Notes: a model not told the origin generated them from the letters alone. A stretch of DNA of 64,000 nt from Lonicera japonica (GCA_021464415.1 CM038471.1:13018373-13082372); one strand, 5' to 3'; shown: positions 33,001-43,140, counted from the stretch's first letter. Numbers and translations: made by a program.

Positions 33001-36000
33001 TCTTCCCCTAGAACCCCCCTAGACTCTAACTCGTCAATTTTTTGAATCCTCTCTAAAATTCTTCCTTTCGCCACTCTTACGTCCCCAAAAATGTCAAAAT
33101 TCCACTTTTTTAATTTAAGTTTCACTTGTTCAAGTTTTTTCATGAATTTGAATCCTTCCCATCTGCTCACCTCACTTTCCTCCCACCATTTCCTAAAATT
33201 TCCTAGGAAATCTTTGTGAGTAAACCACATATTCTCAAATCTAAATGGCGAGGGCCCCCATTTAAATGGATTAGTATCAAGAACTATCGGAAAATGATCT
33301 GATTCAATTCTAATTAAGGCCTCTTGCCTCACCGATGTGTTTAAATCCTCCCATCCTACTGTAAAAAGAAACCTATCCAATCTAGAGTGTGATCGCCCAT
33401 TAGACCATGTGAATTCAACATTGTTGATGTTCGGGTCTCTCAAATTTGTTTCATTGATAAACGCATCAAAGTTCCTCATACTCCTTGTCATTCTACTACC
33501 CCTTACCCCTAATTTTTCCGAGGGAAATCTAACTATATTAAAATCCCCTCCTAGGCACCATCTATCCCCACAAAGACCGTATAAACTTGCCAATTCTTCC
33601 CAAAAATCTCCTCGCTCTCTATACCTGCATGGACCGTACACCCCCGTAAGCCACCAGCTATCCCCAATACCTGATGAGAACCTAATAGACAATGAAAAAT
33701 TCCCCGTGATGGATTCCTCCCCTTTTAATGTTCTTACATCCCAGATGATTAAAATTCCTCCCGATTTACCTACCGATGGAAGATACGCCCAATCTTTGAA
33801 TCTAACTCCCCATACCGCCCCCACTGTTGCCCAATTAATTATTTCTCTTTTTGTTTCTTGAAAAATTATCACATCTGGCTTTTCTCTACACACACTATCT
33901 TTTATATTCCTTCTCTTATTTCTCGACCCCAACCCCCGCACATTCCATGAAATTATTTTCATTTATGACCTATCGACACCCTTTTTTTGTTACTCGCTCC
34001 TATCCCCTTCTCATAATTAATTTCCCATTTCAGATTTTTTAATTCCCTCACTCCCTTTTTACTAGAACTTTTCGCTCCCAATTTCCTAGACTTAGTCTTT
34101 TGGTTAATGGGTATTAATGCCATACCCATTCGACCAAGTAGATCATTGAATTTCTCCAAGTCCTCCACACTAATACCCAACAAACTTGCTTGCTCTGAGG
34201 CTTTATTAGGTGCTGAATTTGGAGTAGTGCAGTCCCCAAAATTAAGCCTAAGCAATTCATTTTGGTGCTCAATAATTGCTACGTGTTGTGTATTCGGTAT
34301 TTCGTATGGAATGAGTTGCAAATTATAATTACTATGGCTCTCTACCTTATTCTTACGGATTGATTTATTTATGCATGATTTCGACTTAGGTGGTTCTTGG
34401 GCTGCCATAAGTGTTCCAGGAATTGACGCCTTTTTTCGTTGAGATACTGCCAAATTACCCGACCCCAAAGATTGAGAAGAATGTGTGGAAGTAGAAGAAT
34501 TAGATGGGACATCTTGAATAGGTGACCTGGACGACAATAGATGTATAGGATGAGATTGTAAATTGTGTACCTTTGTGCCCTGCAAATTAACTTTGAAATT
34601 CTCGTATACCTCCATTTGATTTTTGGGTGTGGTCTCAATGAGAGGTTTACATTGTGCCGAGGCCCCTTGACTGAACCTTCCTGCTTCTTTGAATAAATTT
34701 GGTAGCCATTCATTCGTTCTATCATCTGTTGCAAAGTCATAGCAGTCTTCTAATTCATCTTCAGACGGTATTGGGTCATCCGACATTTCTTCTACTCCAT
34801 CTCCCAAACAAATCGCAGCTTCCTCCCTTATTTCATGCCATGTATTATTCTTTTCCCATACCCCTTCCTCACTGTCGATATCTTCTTCGCCCGCCATGAG
34901 TGATGCTTTACCTTTCCTTTTATATTGAGCCACATTCACTGCCTCGTCTGTAGTCACTGCACTTGTTTCTTCAAATCTGAGAATGCATTTATCTAGATTA
35001 GTAACAGGCTCATTTGTGTGTGGATCCAATTGTGGGATCCATTCAAACCTTCTCATCCCATGATATTCCTTTGAAAACCATTTTGACAATTTCTTAGGTC
35101 TATACAAGGCCAGCTGCTTGTTATTGTTCTCCCCAGGAACACCCAAATCTCTCTTCAGTTTAGCAAAGACCCTTCTCACCCCAATTAAATTAGAGACCTC
35201 CCCATTTGGCACCTCCTCTTCGACCCCCCCTAAAATTTCCACTTCTTCTCAGATCTTCCCGCCCTCTTCCGACATTTTCTCGGGAATAACATTATCTTCC
35301 TCTTCCTCTTCACCCACCACATTATCTTCGTATTCGAATTCATCGTCTTCTCCACAAATTCCTGTATACGCAAAGTCCGTAACTGAGATGGGTTTTTGGA
35401 GCAAAAATCTTCTACTTCCTAGTTCTAACTTCGAAGAATTTCTCAACTTCAATGAGAAAAAACTTCCTTTCTTGCCAATTTGAAAACCGGCTGGTATGAA
35501 CCCATTGAGATTACCCTTGGCCTTAATCTTTGCTTCAAAACAGTTTTTCATGGACATTGTATCTTGATGAATTTCAATTAAACCCCCACAATACTCTGCT
35601 ATGTTCTCGAAATTCCTCTTATTCCACAAGCTAACTGGTAGCCCCGCAATTGATACCCAACCCCCTGTAAATGTGATCATCCTGCATTTACTTCCTTCAT
35701 CTTCTTCCCAACTTCTGAATCTGACTGCAACTGTTCTTTTGAGGAAAGCAAAATTTCTGTTTTTGAAAATTTTCATCTCTTTATCATTTTTGCACATGAA
35801 GAAAGCCCTATCTGCTTGGAAAGGATGGAGTCATATATGACAATCAAAGAACTCATTAATAGCTTCTTCAATGTTTCTCCATGTGTCTTCTACCTTCTCT
35901 CTAATGCATACGAAAGCCTTCTCCCTATCAAAACCTGGTTCAATCCCCTGTTTCTCTAGTTCTCTATTTTGGGCAGATTCCTTAAGCTGTTTGGGAGTGA

Positions 36001-39000
36001 AACTGCTATTCTTCTTTAGTGTTTCGGCATAAGAGACTGTTCGTTGAGTCTTGTTGCTTTGATAAACCCCCTGCATGTAACTTGATTCAGGATCCACTGT
36101 GGCTCTCTTCTTCCTCTCGAGACGATTGTTGATATTTAGACTGTTAGCCTTTCTCCTCCTTTCTTTCAATCCGTCATTCAGTATTAACTCGATGGATTCT
36201 GCAATCTCTATCCATTTTTTGCCTTTATCCCCTGATGGTATTACTATGTTCTCTCCGACACCGTTCGTATTCTTATAAACCTCCATGTATTGTCCCTTCA
36301 CATTCCTGTGTTTATTGACCCAGATAATCTGATTTGCCACCTTACTCTTTTTAAAAAACGCTTGATGTTCCATCTTTTTGGTTGCCTCCTTCAGTTGAGC
36401 AGCCACCCAAAAAGCTCCTTCAAAGGTTAGAGAAATAACATATCTACCTTTTCTGTGTTTCTCGCTGATCAGAATGTTTCTAGCTTTCTTAACATCAACC
36501 CTCAATTGAAAGATCTTATGTTCTATTCTCAAAGTGACAGAATCAAAACTTTGGTGTGGCACCATTTAATCAAACGAAGGCTGGAACAATGTGAAGTACA
36601 GTGAGACGACTCGATCTGGAGATTTTGGTGCTGGTCGGAGAGGCCACGCGCAGTCACGCGCCGTGGTAGTCGACGGCGAGTGAGATCCACGCGCCGACAA
36701 AGGTGGCGCGTACAGGCGTGTGCGTGGTCGTTTTCAGGCTTTGCTTTCGGGGGTCGGGTCGTCTGTGGATTCCGACCTACACTATGTGGTCGGTTTCTGG
36801 TAGGGTTAGGTATTGGGTATTGTAAGTAGAAGATGACGACATTTAGGGTTTAAGTTGTATTCAGGTGGTTCTGGCTGAAAAGAATGGTGGATGATGGTCG
36901 ATGTTAGGATTGGTGATTGTGATCGGTTTATAGATTAGGGATGGTGGTATAGGTGGTGGTAGACGGTGGTTATGGGTGTTGGATTGGAGGAAGACTTCTC
37001 ATCTTCTTTGTGCCTCAATATTCCTTACACAAGTCTTTTCATGTTCTTGTAGCAGCCTAATAATCTTCTACATACCTAAAAGCATATTGCACTCCTGAAA
37101 GTAACATTCAAAATTCATAAAGATTGGGCAGCTTTAGGAGATGGCAACGGGTTGGATTGGTTTTGGGTTGGGTATGGGGAAATATATCCCACTTGAACCC
37201 ACCCATGGCTGTATTTGCTTTGGATAAACGAAGCCGCTCCTGCCCCGACCCATAGGGATGTAAATCAAACCAAGTTACTCCAACTTGAATAGCAATCGTT
37301 CGAGATTCATTTGTGAAACAAACGACCTAAACTTGAACACATTTCGAGCTCTACAAGTTAACGAGCTTGGCTCTATAAGCTCCAAAACACTGTAAATTAT
37401 GTTAAAGATCAAACAACTCGAGCTCGGCTCAATTAAAACCTCATTTGTGCTTGGCTCGAGAGCTAAACAAGCCAATCCCAAACAAATCTATGAGCTTGAA
37501 ATGTTTGAGGAACCAAGCTTGAACCCTCTATTTAGCTTGATTCAGCCCATTTACAGCCGTGCCGACCCATTATAACTATACAGTACTATAAAGGTATTTA
37601 CAGGAAAAAAAAAATATTACGTTTGGGTCAAGTTGGGCCAAACAAGTTTATTTTATGCAAGCCCGACCCCAACCAAGGCAGTTTTACTTTGGAAGCCCCA
37701 TTAGGGTTGGGGCAGGTCAGGTTAAAACCTGCCAGGCTAGGCCATTTTGCCATCGCTAGGCAGTTTGATAACATAATGCCATGTAGATAGAACAAAAAAG
37801 TTTCTTAACGAAAAAACGAGAAGTTTTTAACTCCATGCTTACAAATATGCATAGTTGTGCCACCATATAGGTTAATTTTCCGTACCTATGGACTTGTATG
37901 TGTTTGTATCATCAGACAACTGCCGCAATTCTTCCAAGGTTAAATAAGCACGCTTCTTTTCCCCTTCTTTGTTTCTCATCTGAATCTGAACCTGAAACCC
38001 AATGCGCATTCCCAATTTTGAGTTTCTAATTAACATGGTGAAAGCATAGAGAAAACAAGAAAAATAAAAGGAGAAAATATCAAGGAAAACTATAAATTTT
38101 ATTGATGATTAAATAACGGGATTGATTGCAAAATACAAAACTAGCCTCTTTATATAGAGGTAGAAGCTATCATAATCAAACTAAAACTAGAATAACTAAG
38201 TTAACTCTCAAGTTGAGAGTCTCAACTAAACCATGAATCCTAATTAAACTCAAATTACTAATTAACAGACATTCCAAAATCAATAGAACTATAACTTCCA
38301 ACTATAGAAGAATTAAAATTCCTAAAAAATAATAAATAAAACTAAATTCCCAAAAAACAGTGTTCCCGTGATTATTGTTTTATTTATTCTACGTTAAAAT
38401 ATCAACTATAAAAGCAGCCACTATGGGAGGTATAGATATCATGGAATTTCAACGCATCTATATAATCACCACGAGTGTTTGTTTATGTAGGACAATTCGT
38501 CGCTCAGGTTAAGCTGTAAGTTTTCATCTGACAATCTAAAATGTTTTCCCGCAACAACAAGAGCTGTAAACAATTACCAAGTCATTGATTTCGATTACAA
38601 AATAACATGTTATAATCATTTAATAAAGAGAAAGATGACGAAGGACAATATGTAGAGTAATAATATTTCATATTATTTTGAATAAAAATGAAGTTAACTA
38701 TCAATCCAAATAAAAGTATATGGTTCTCTTTCAGCAAGATTAGCTACCCTTTTGGAGCCACAAAAAAAGAATAATCTATAAAGAAACGAAAACCAAATGA
38801 AAAACTCTCAACCTTATCTCTCCCCTACCTACGCCCCTCGTAAAAACTAATCCAAATGAAAAATATCAATATCAATCCAAACCACCAGTCTTTTTCATAC
38901 TTCCAGTCCCAACCATCTAAGAAAAAATTTAGTTACACCACCTGAACTCTCAAACATACATATCATCTGCAAATTACAAGGGAGAACCCTCCACACTTCT

Positions 39001-41867
39001 TTTTTTCCCGATCAGAAACAAAAACTATTATTGATTCAATCAAAAAAGCAAAGAACAAACAGTATATCTCCAGTGGACCAGCAGTCCATCACAAAGGAAC
39101 ACAATCAAAGAGAATCATTCCAAACAGAAATACAAAACAACAACAGCAATCAGTGGCATATAAAATTCTGCCTGCTGATCCCCAGATTACAAATAATGAC
39201 CAACTCATTTTAAGACAGCACCCCAATTATTGGAAATATCAGAAAGTGATGAGGATCAAAAAGCCTTGAAGAGCTTGCCCAAAGTGAAAGCCATTTTGAT
39301 ACTGCTCCACACTTCAATGGCCTCTGAAAATCTATCCTCAAACAGCATTCCTCTCCTGCCATAGACAACTTGCTACTACCATTAAGCAACGTCTCACAAC
39401 ACTTTACCTTTCTTCTTATTGCTTTTCCATGCCCAGAAAATCACACCAAGAGCTAGGCATGGCACCAATAATTTCAAATTCCATCCACACTTTCTCCCAA
39501 ATGAATTATGCAAATTTGCAATGGATAAGCACGTGATCTATAAATTCATTCTCATTTTTGCAAAGGATGCACCAAGCGGGGGATAATGCTAAATAAGGCC
39601 TCCTAATTTGAAGCATGTCACGTGCATTGACTCTTTTCCATGAAGCCAACCAAGCAAACACTTTAACCTTAGGAGGGATCTCCGTTGGGACAAAGATGTC
39701 ATCATTCGGGAGGTCAATGAGCAATTCGAAGAATGATTTGAAAGAGAAAAAACCCGATTTTTCAACCACCCACAATATTTTATCCCTTTCCCAAGGAGCA
39801 TCAGTAATAATACTCATCAATTCCATTAAATCCGAAGTTTCCCTATCATTGAGGTTTATACAAAAAGAAATATCCCAAGAAAATGTGTTTCAGGAATTCC
39901 AAGAGATTAACAATGAAATCAAGGAATCGTTGTTGCAAGAAAGTCTATAGATACATAGAAAGAGAGATGCTAATGAAGACAGCCCCACCCAAGAATCTTC
40001 CCAAAACCGAGTGTTTTTACCCTTGCCTACTCTTGGTCGAGTAAAAGCCTTGAAGGATTCGATATGGCTTGAAATAGCCTTCCATGGATTTCTATGGGAA
40101 TCTTTAATCAGCACATTTGAATCCCAACCGCATTACATACTCTTTCCACTAATTTATGTTAACTACCAGAATAAATAAAATGGTAAAAGTGGCCCCTCCA
40201 ACACATCACATCCTCTTTTTCCAAAACCTTCTGCGAAATCTTTTTTTTCACCATTACCATATCAAGAAACTCTACTCAGCGATCACGTTCTTTTCCAAAG
40301 TCAAATTTTAAAACCTACCACTACCTTTCTGTTCACTCCATATTCTTCCATTAGATAATTTGTGATTTACGCAAAATGAAGACTTGGGCTTCCCTTAACA
40401 AAGGCACATTGACTTTCCTACCTCTGAATTTAAACCGAAAGTCCTTAGCAAGCACTCTCTACAAACTTGTAATCATACTAATTGGTCAAAATATTTCACC
40501 TTGATGAAATTATGAATTTGAAAAACAAAAAGGAAAAACTGAATGTTGTACAGACACAAATCTTCCACCCTTTTCTCATAATATTCCCTTTTTTCAGAGC
40601 TACGTTTACCAGCTCCAAAAATCCTCAAACACTTCGAAAGTGTATCGACCCAGTCTTCAGGAATTTGCTTTCCCCATATTACCTCTTTAGCACCCTTTAC
40701 TCCAGACTTTCTAAGTTCACATTGCCTTCTCTTTTCTGGTTTGTTTGGAGGGAGAGCAAATTTGCAGGATTTCTTATGGCCGCATCAATATGCAGCTGCT
40801 AACAGAGAAATGTAAAAGTAAAGCCTTTAACTACTATTTCCCTCGACAACGAATTATTGCACAATAGAATTTCCCATCAGATAAATTTTTATTTTTATTT
40901 TTTTTTGCATAGTTGTACAAGTTAGTCATCCATCCTACACTCTACGGGTCACAAATTTATAAACGATACAGAACAAACGAATTGGGCACAAATTCATGTC
41001 CGCGTCCAAATTCTGACACGAAATTGAAACAATGTCATGTTAATTGTGCCTTTTCCATGTTAATCGAGTCTTGTCGTGTATAAATTAGAAAAAAAAAATC
41101 TTGTTTATTCTCGTGATATAACTTTTTATTATGACCTAAAAATTGCAATTGCTTATATCATGCCACGCCATCTCGTGTTTTAGATGGGCCGCATTAGTGA
41201 TTAAACTAATAACACTGATTTCATGTCCGTGTCGAGTTCTTGTTACTTCTTCTCGTGTCAGGCCCAAACAAAACACAAATTGCCACGCCTACTACAATCA
41301 TTTAATTTAAAGTACTTATAATAAACAAGAAAAAAGGCGGTCTTCGAGGCTAAGATTAATAATTAATCGTGTCTTATAGTGTCTAAATTAGAAAAAAGTT
41401 ATCCTTTATATTCGTCTCAATTAGGACCTAAAAATTGAAATCGTGTCTGTGGTGTTCGCATTCCATAAAATAACACAATTTCGTGTCCGGGTTGCGTTGG
41501 TGTCTTATTATTCCTTGTTGTGTCAGACCCAAACACGACCAAAACCACGAATAGCCGCACCTACTACACTAAATTTATTATTAATCTAACACCAAAACAG
41601 TAAACAAATTATAGACAAAAGTGAAGACGGGCTAACCTGTTTCAACTTTGCCGTTGTCTCAATCATGCGACCTTGAATCTCAATAAAAGCCTTTTAAATC
41701 AAACAAACAAAACAAATGGAGAAAGAGAATCATCAGCCCCTTGAGTTTGAAATCTAAAAACTAAAACATCTAACAAAAGAGGTATTAATTAATGATCAAA
41801 AGAAGACGAAGAAAAATGTAGAGAAAGTTTAGATTTCACATACTGTTCTGTTGGCTTCCTCGGCCAT
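26902..41867 (-). CDS. PFD1: Prefoldin subunit 1 (six exons)
   Basis: Prefoldin is a cytosolic hexameric chaperone that hands nascent actin and tubulin to the CCT chaperonin; subunit 1 is one of its beta-type subunits. Coding exons (minus strand): 41844-41867, 41637-41690, 37886-37991, 30017-30023, 29752-29836 and 26902-27012, total 387 nt, 128 residues. Recognisable blocks in order are MAEEANRT, EIQGRMIETTAKLKQ, QIQMRNKEGEKKRAYLTLEE, TNTYKSIGRTFVLEPKSVL, MDEQEQKLKDSETAIASLQ and LRELLHQDPSLARQIMSMSV. The two coiled-coil helices flank the central beta hairpins. All introns are GT..AG and every phase agrees. Intron 3 (7.86 kb) holds a whole LINE and intron 2 (3.6 kb) an older one. The start was chosen at 41867 because plant orthologues begin this way; an in-frame ATG lies 150 nt upstream. 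Confidence 0.95.
28592..29401. mobile_element. Tourist-like MITE in PFD1 intron 5
   Basis: The left end is GGGCTGCTTGGTTAGTGATT; the right end inverted is GGGCTCGTTGGTTCATG. Flanks are TAA (28589-28591) and TTA (29402-29404), which fits a TWA target with one change. 810 bp. The small ORFs inside are not protein-like. Confidence 0.65.
29405..29692. mobile_element. Possible MITE adjoining the Tourist element
   Basis: The left GGGTATATTTGATTAAAAA and the right inverted GGGTAATTTAG...GTTTGATAAAAA are similar. The two arms also share AAACACT further in. The TSD is not clear. Confidence 0.35.
29752..29836 (-). CDS. PFD1: PFD1 coding exon 5
   Basis: 85 nt; FVLEPKSVLMDEQEQKLKDS and the start of the second helix. 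Acceptor GGGCAG, donor GTAGGC. Confidence 0.94.
30017..30023 (-). CDS. PFD1: PFD1 coding exon 4, a 7-nt microexon
   Basis: Minus strand: a T-run, GCAG, then GAAGAAC, then GTGAGT. With one base from exon 3 and one from exon 5, it supplies the remainder of Gly, an Arg codon and two bases of Thr in the conserved SIGRTFVLEP motif. Without it the frame between exons 3 and 5 is broken. Confidence 0.9.
30300..33962 (-). CDS. LINE ORF2: endonuclease and reverse transcriptase
   Basis: 1,220 codons without interruption. N-terminal apurinic-type endonuclease (residues 1-230): SWNVRGLGSRNKR, a QETK catalytic Glu, GGDFNIVRFP and the ESDHFPIV active-site Asp-His. Reverse transcriptase (about 450-750) has PKKLSSLKLKDYKPISL, GAFVKGRQILD, FEKAYDHVEWDF, RGIRQGDPLSPFLF and the catalytic LQFADDTIFF. 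A C-terminal zinc-binding RVT region (about 1090-1140) has WLASWKRVNTCDIL and CILCKQKGETIDHILLHC. It would nick target DNA and copy the RNA from the nick. Its ATG overlaps the ORF1 stop as ATGA (33959-33962), suggesting coupled translation. Confidence 0.95.
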   Translation of the reverse strand: MKIISWNVRGLGSRNKRRNIKDSVCREKPDVIIFQETKREIINWATVGAVWGVRFKDWAYLPSVGKSGGILIIWDVRTLKGEESITGNFSLSIRFSSGIGDSWWLTGVYGPCRYRERGDFWEELASLYGLCGDRWCLGGDFNIVRFPSEKLGVRGSRMTRSMRNFDAFINETNLRDPNINNVEFTWSNGRSHSRLDRFLFTVGWEDLNTSVRQEALIRIESDHFPIVLDTNPFKWGPSPFRFENMWFTHKDFLGNFRKWWEESEVSRWEGFKFMKKLEQVKLKLKKWNFDIFGDVRVAKGRILERIQKIDELESRGVLGEDLKRERKVLREKFGELVLREEISWNQKAKVRGVREWDGNSKLFHRVVNHKKTNKMISKLEKEDGSIVNSESEIVNEILNYFKKLYSKRERRSVGFEGLEWGPIGPESKGWLERPFEEREIKAAIDSCEGDKAPGPDGFTIEAFKKGWEIIKRDIMGVFNEFYNNGVVNACTNSTYICLIPKKLSSLKLKDYKPISLVTSLYKILAKVLALRIREVMGETVGLAQGAFVKGRQILDLVLIANESVEEYRDKKKEGVVFKIDFEKAYDHVEWDFIDHVLENKGFGSRWRKWIKGCLSSSNFSVMVNGKPRGIFNASRGIRQGDPLSPFLFVLVTDVLNRLVVRAREVGLIDGFQIGRDKIVLSHLQFADDTIFFLSKDVIKLKNLINILDIFGLASGLNINISKSMLVGINLKEEDLVSLASMSGCEMGSWPMSYLGMPLGDNPYRVGFWTPVIEKISKRLEGWLKGCLSKGGRLTLIQSVLESIPIYYLSLFKMPISVCNAIEKLMRDFFWEGYGESVGEHLVSWVNVSKSKEKGGLGIGNLAYKNVALLGKWLWRFPLEQNSFWCSIIKSKYGIHENGWDSNIVTRGTHRNPWKAIANGIDIFKSFTRLKVGMGNAIRFWEDKWVGNSPLATLFPRLYSISRNTNNSVASIIRWHHHESFSWDLEFRRNLNDREIGEFWVLLDLVSHSNMSRTELDTRSWAGEKSGIFSCKSFFHLLINSPQDPTFVPHKFIWKTGIPQKVKVFAWLASWKRVNTCDILQKRRPNLAISPSWCILCKQKGETIDHILLHCNYTTYMWNKVGEELGIIGALPNSWHDLIGMEWQFIGVKKKANLLWRCCCLAISWSIWQERNSRVFEDKSNEDAVVWHKIKLLSSIWASSSNLFGNLSISDLCSNWGAAIQ
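33959..36565 (-). pseudogene. LINE ORF1, single frame with two TGA stops
   Basis: One reading frame runs from ATG at 36565 to TGA at 33959-33961, about 868 codons, interrupted by TGA at 35831-35833 and 35249-35251; there are no frameshifts. The N-terminal part (residues 1-240) is basic and I do not recognise it. The middle (about 250-400) resembles the DUF4283-type RNA-binding region of plant LINE ORF1: VAVRFRSWEEDEG and GGWVSIAGLPVSLWNKRNFE. The C-terminal part is low-complexity, Ser/Asn/Lys-rich, without a clear zinc knuckle. ORF1 normally binds element RNA and chaperones integration. Confidence 0.85.
36566..37087 (-). other. LINE 5' untranslated region with putative internal promoter
   Basis: Higher in GC than the surroundings, with GTCACGCGCC and CCACGCGCCG motifs (about 36640-36700) and GGTGGTGGTAGACGGTGG-like tracts (about 36940-36970). 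LINEs are transcribed from a promoter inside this region; the exact start cannot be read from sequence. Confidence 0.55.
37140..37756. mobile_element. MITE-like element containing a nested MITE
   Basis: The outer ends are GATGGCAACGGGTTGG and, inverted, GATGGCAAAATGG, with internal GGGTTGGG / CCCAACCC-type arms, a common hAT-like plant repeat. It is split by the element at 37254-37561. The outer TSD is not clear. Confidence 0.5.
37254..37561. mobile_element. Nested 308-bp MITE
   Basis: The ends AGGGATGTAAAT and the inverted ACGGCTGTAAAT are flanked by perfect 9-bp CCGACCCAT (37245-37253 and 37562-37570). Rich in GAGCTCGGCT-type palindromes. A 9-bp TSD points to a Mutator-type element. Confidence 0.75.
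37886..37991 (-). CDS. PFD1: PFD1 coding exon 3
   Basis: 106 nt; first helix end and hairpin region (EGEKKRAYLTLEELRQLSD). Acceptor TTTCAG, donor GTACGG. It leaves one base for the next exon. Confidence 0.93.
39000..40650 (-). pseudogene. Decayed LINE relic in PFD1 intron 2
   Basis: Same 3' end as the complete LINE (T-run 39000-39006 then CCCGATCAGAAACAAAAA). Zinc-region remnants at about 39506-39826 (VKVFAWLASWKRVNARDML, CILCKNENEFIDHVLIHC) and the preceding linker at 39890-40114 are readable. Reverse transcriptase scraps (about 40290-40480, LYRVLAKD) are broken by stops and deletions. It is much older than the copy in intron 3. Confidence 0.75.
40900..41590. repeat. Degenerate two-unit repeat in PFD1 intron 2
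   Basis: Two diverged units (about 41060-41300 and 41370-41590) share TAAATTAGAAAAAA, ACCTAAAAATTG, TTTCGTGTCCG-like and CGTGTCAGGCCCAAACA-like blocks in the same order. This looks like an ancient tandem copy of a dispersed repeat. No termini could be defined. Confidence 0.45.
41637..41690 (-). CDS. PFD1: PFD1 coding exon 2
   Basis: 54 nt, encoding 18 residues that include IQGRMIETTAKLKQ, the start of the first helix. Acceptor AAAAG, donor GTTAGC. Phase 0. Confidence 0.93.
41844..41867 (-). CDS. PFD1: PFD1 coding exon 1
   Basis: 24 nt, encoding MAEEANRT. The donor is GTATGT (41838-41843). Phase 0. Confidence 0.9.
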
Positions 41868-42017
41868 ATTATTATTATTATTATTATCTGATAGTAATCT
41901 GTAAGTTGGACGAAGAAGAATCGATCGTGAAACTCGAAACCCTAGAAATGAGCAAACTGCTGCTCCCAACAGAAATAATAATACAAGAGATTTGATGACT
42001 GCTGGTTCTTCAACCAC
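41868..42017 (-). other. PFD1 5' UTR or in-frame N-terminal extension
   Basis: Upstream of the PFD1 start the frame remains open to an ATG at 42017. The 50 extra residues include a hydrophobic run (SLVLLFLLGAAVCSFLGF), a basic stretch (RVSRSILLRPTYR) and six Asn encoded by a short (AAT)n repeat (41868-41887). The telo-box-like AAACCCTAG (about 41938-41946, plus strand) is common in 5' regions of plant housekeeping genes. Most likely this is untranslated leader; an extended isoform is possible. Confidence 0.45.
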
Positions 42018-42796
42018 TCACCGCTCAGGCGCGTGTTACTTTACTTTGAAACTTTTTTTCTATTTATTTTTTTTTGTAAATTATATCATTTATAATTATT
42101 TTATTATAAATTAATAAATTATCAATTATTTTATTTTAATAAAAAAAAGTATGATGTGAATTTTTTTGGATGAACTTATATAAAAGTTATAAGTTATATA
42201 ATTTTAATTATATATTTATATTTTATTATTTAATGTATTAACTTGAATTTAGGATTTTAAATACTAGTACATTTTTTCAACTAAACGTTTAAATTAGATA
42301 ATTTGTTAATCAAAAATTTTAAAATTGATTAATTTGTAAATTAAAAGACAACCAAATAGACTTAATAAATTAGAATCTTGACCTATATTTTTAAGTTTAC
42401 AGAATAAATAAAAGGGAGAGAGTTTTAAATAAGATAGAAGATAAAGGGCGAGAAAAGAAACTAATGTATCAAGTATCAATCCGAGAGGTCGAGTTTATGA
42501 GGGTTTGTGAGTTCGAGTCTTATATGGAGATAAGGGGTTTTCGTTATTATTGTGATAAAGGAGAGAGACTTAAATCTTTCATTTTTAAAATAATTAAATC
42601 CACCTACTGTCTCAGAAATCTAACACCCTGCATCATTTTATCCAAAGACTATTAGTCGCCTCTCGAATGGACAACCAAATACCACTCTTGCTTTGCCTAG
42701 ATTTTGTGATAGGAAAATGTATGCATCATCAATTAACGAGATTGCACCCATCAACTCTTCAAAAATTTCTAACTCGTAATAGACATGTGAACGAGA
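42018..42796. other. AT-rich intergenic DNA upstream of PFD1
   Basis: Presumably holds the PFD1 promoter in its first few hundred bases, but I see no convincing TATA box. No gene or repeat termini recognised. Confidence 0.5.
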
Positions 42797-43140
42797 TTAT
42801 CTAATAATAACATATCCCTCTCTGATTGCTTCAGCAATATAATCAAATGCAGACTTGATAACCTCAATATATTTCTCCACGTGTGAGATCGCCTTCTTTT
42901 TTCCATTTGAAGGTGTTACCTTAAAAGGACTTGGACGGGACATTACATTAAGCCCATCAAAAAAATCATTACCATCCTTCCGGTTTAATATCATCATATA
43001 AATCAATATCATTTATTGCGATGCTTTTGCTTGTATCCAGTACTTTCTCCTATCGACGTTTCTCTTCCTTAGTTGTTTCAGCACCATCACCTGTTGCTCT
43101 ATCTATAGGAAAAAACTCTTTCAATTTATCATAGCTGTTC
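42797..43140 (-). pseudogene. Myb/SANT-like protein relic (C-terminal part)
   Basis: Fragments in two frames read YDKLKEFFPIDRATGDGAET, EKVLDTSKSIAINDIDLYDD and MSRPSPFKVTPSNGKKKAIS. These resemble the C-terminal half of plant Myb/SANT-like proteins of the kind often duplicated with PIF/Harbinger transposons. A stop (about 43051) and a frameshift (about 42985) break it. The DNA-binding half is missing. Confidence 0.5.

Larger units (their letters stand above)
30140..37087 (-). mobile_element. Full-length LINE (non-LTR retrotransposon) in PFD1 intron 3
   Basis: 6,948 bp on the minus strand, bounded by a perfect 15-bp TSD TGCACTCCTGAAAGT (30125-30139 and 37088-37102) and ending in an A-run (plus-strand T-run from 30140). 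It contains a roughly 520-bp GC-richer 5' UTR, ORF1, ORF2 and a 3' UTR whose last stretch (TTTTTGTTTCCGATC before the A-tail) also ends the relic at 39000. It is in the same orientation as the host gene. ORF2 is open; ORF1 has two TGA codons. The intact TSD and ORF2 suggest a fairly recent insertion. Confidence 0.95.

Noticed and set aside
33337..33861. 174-codon plus-strand frame
   Set aside because: Antisense shadow of the LINE endonuclease region; no protein-like features of its own.
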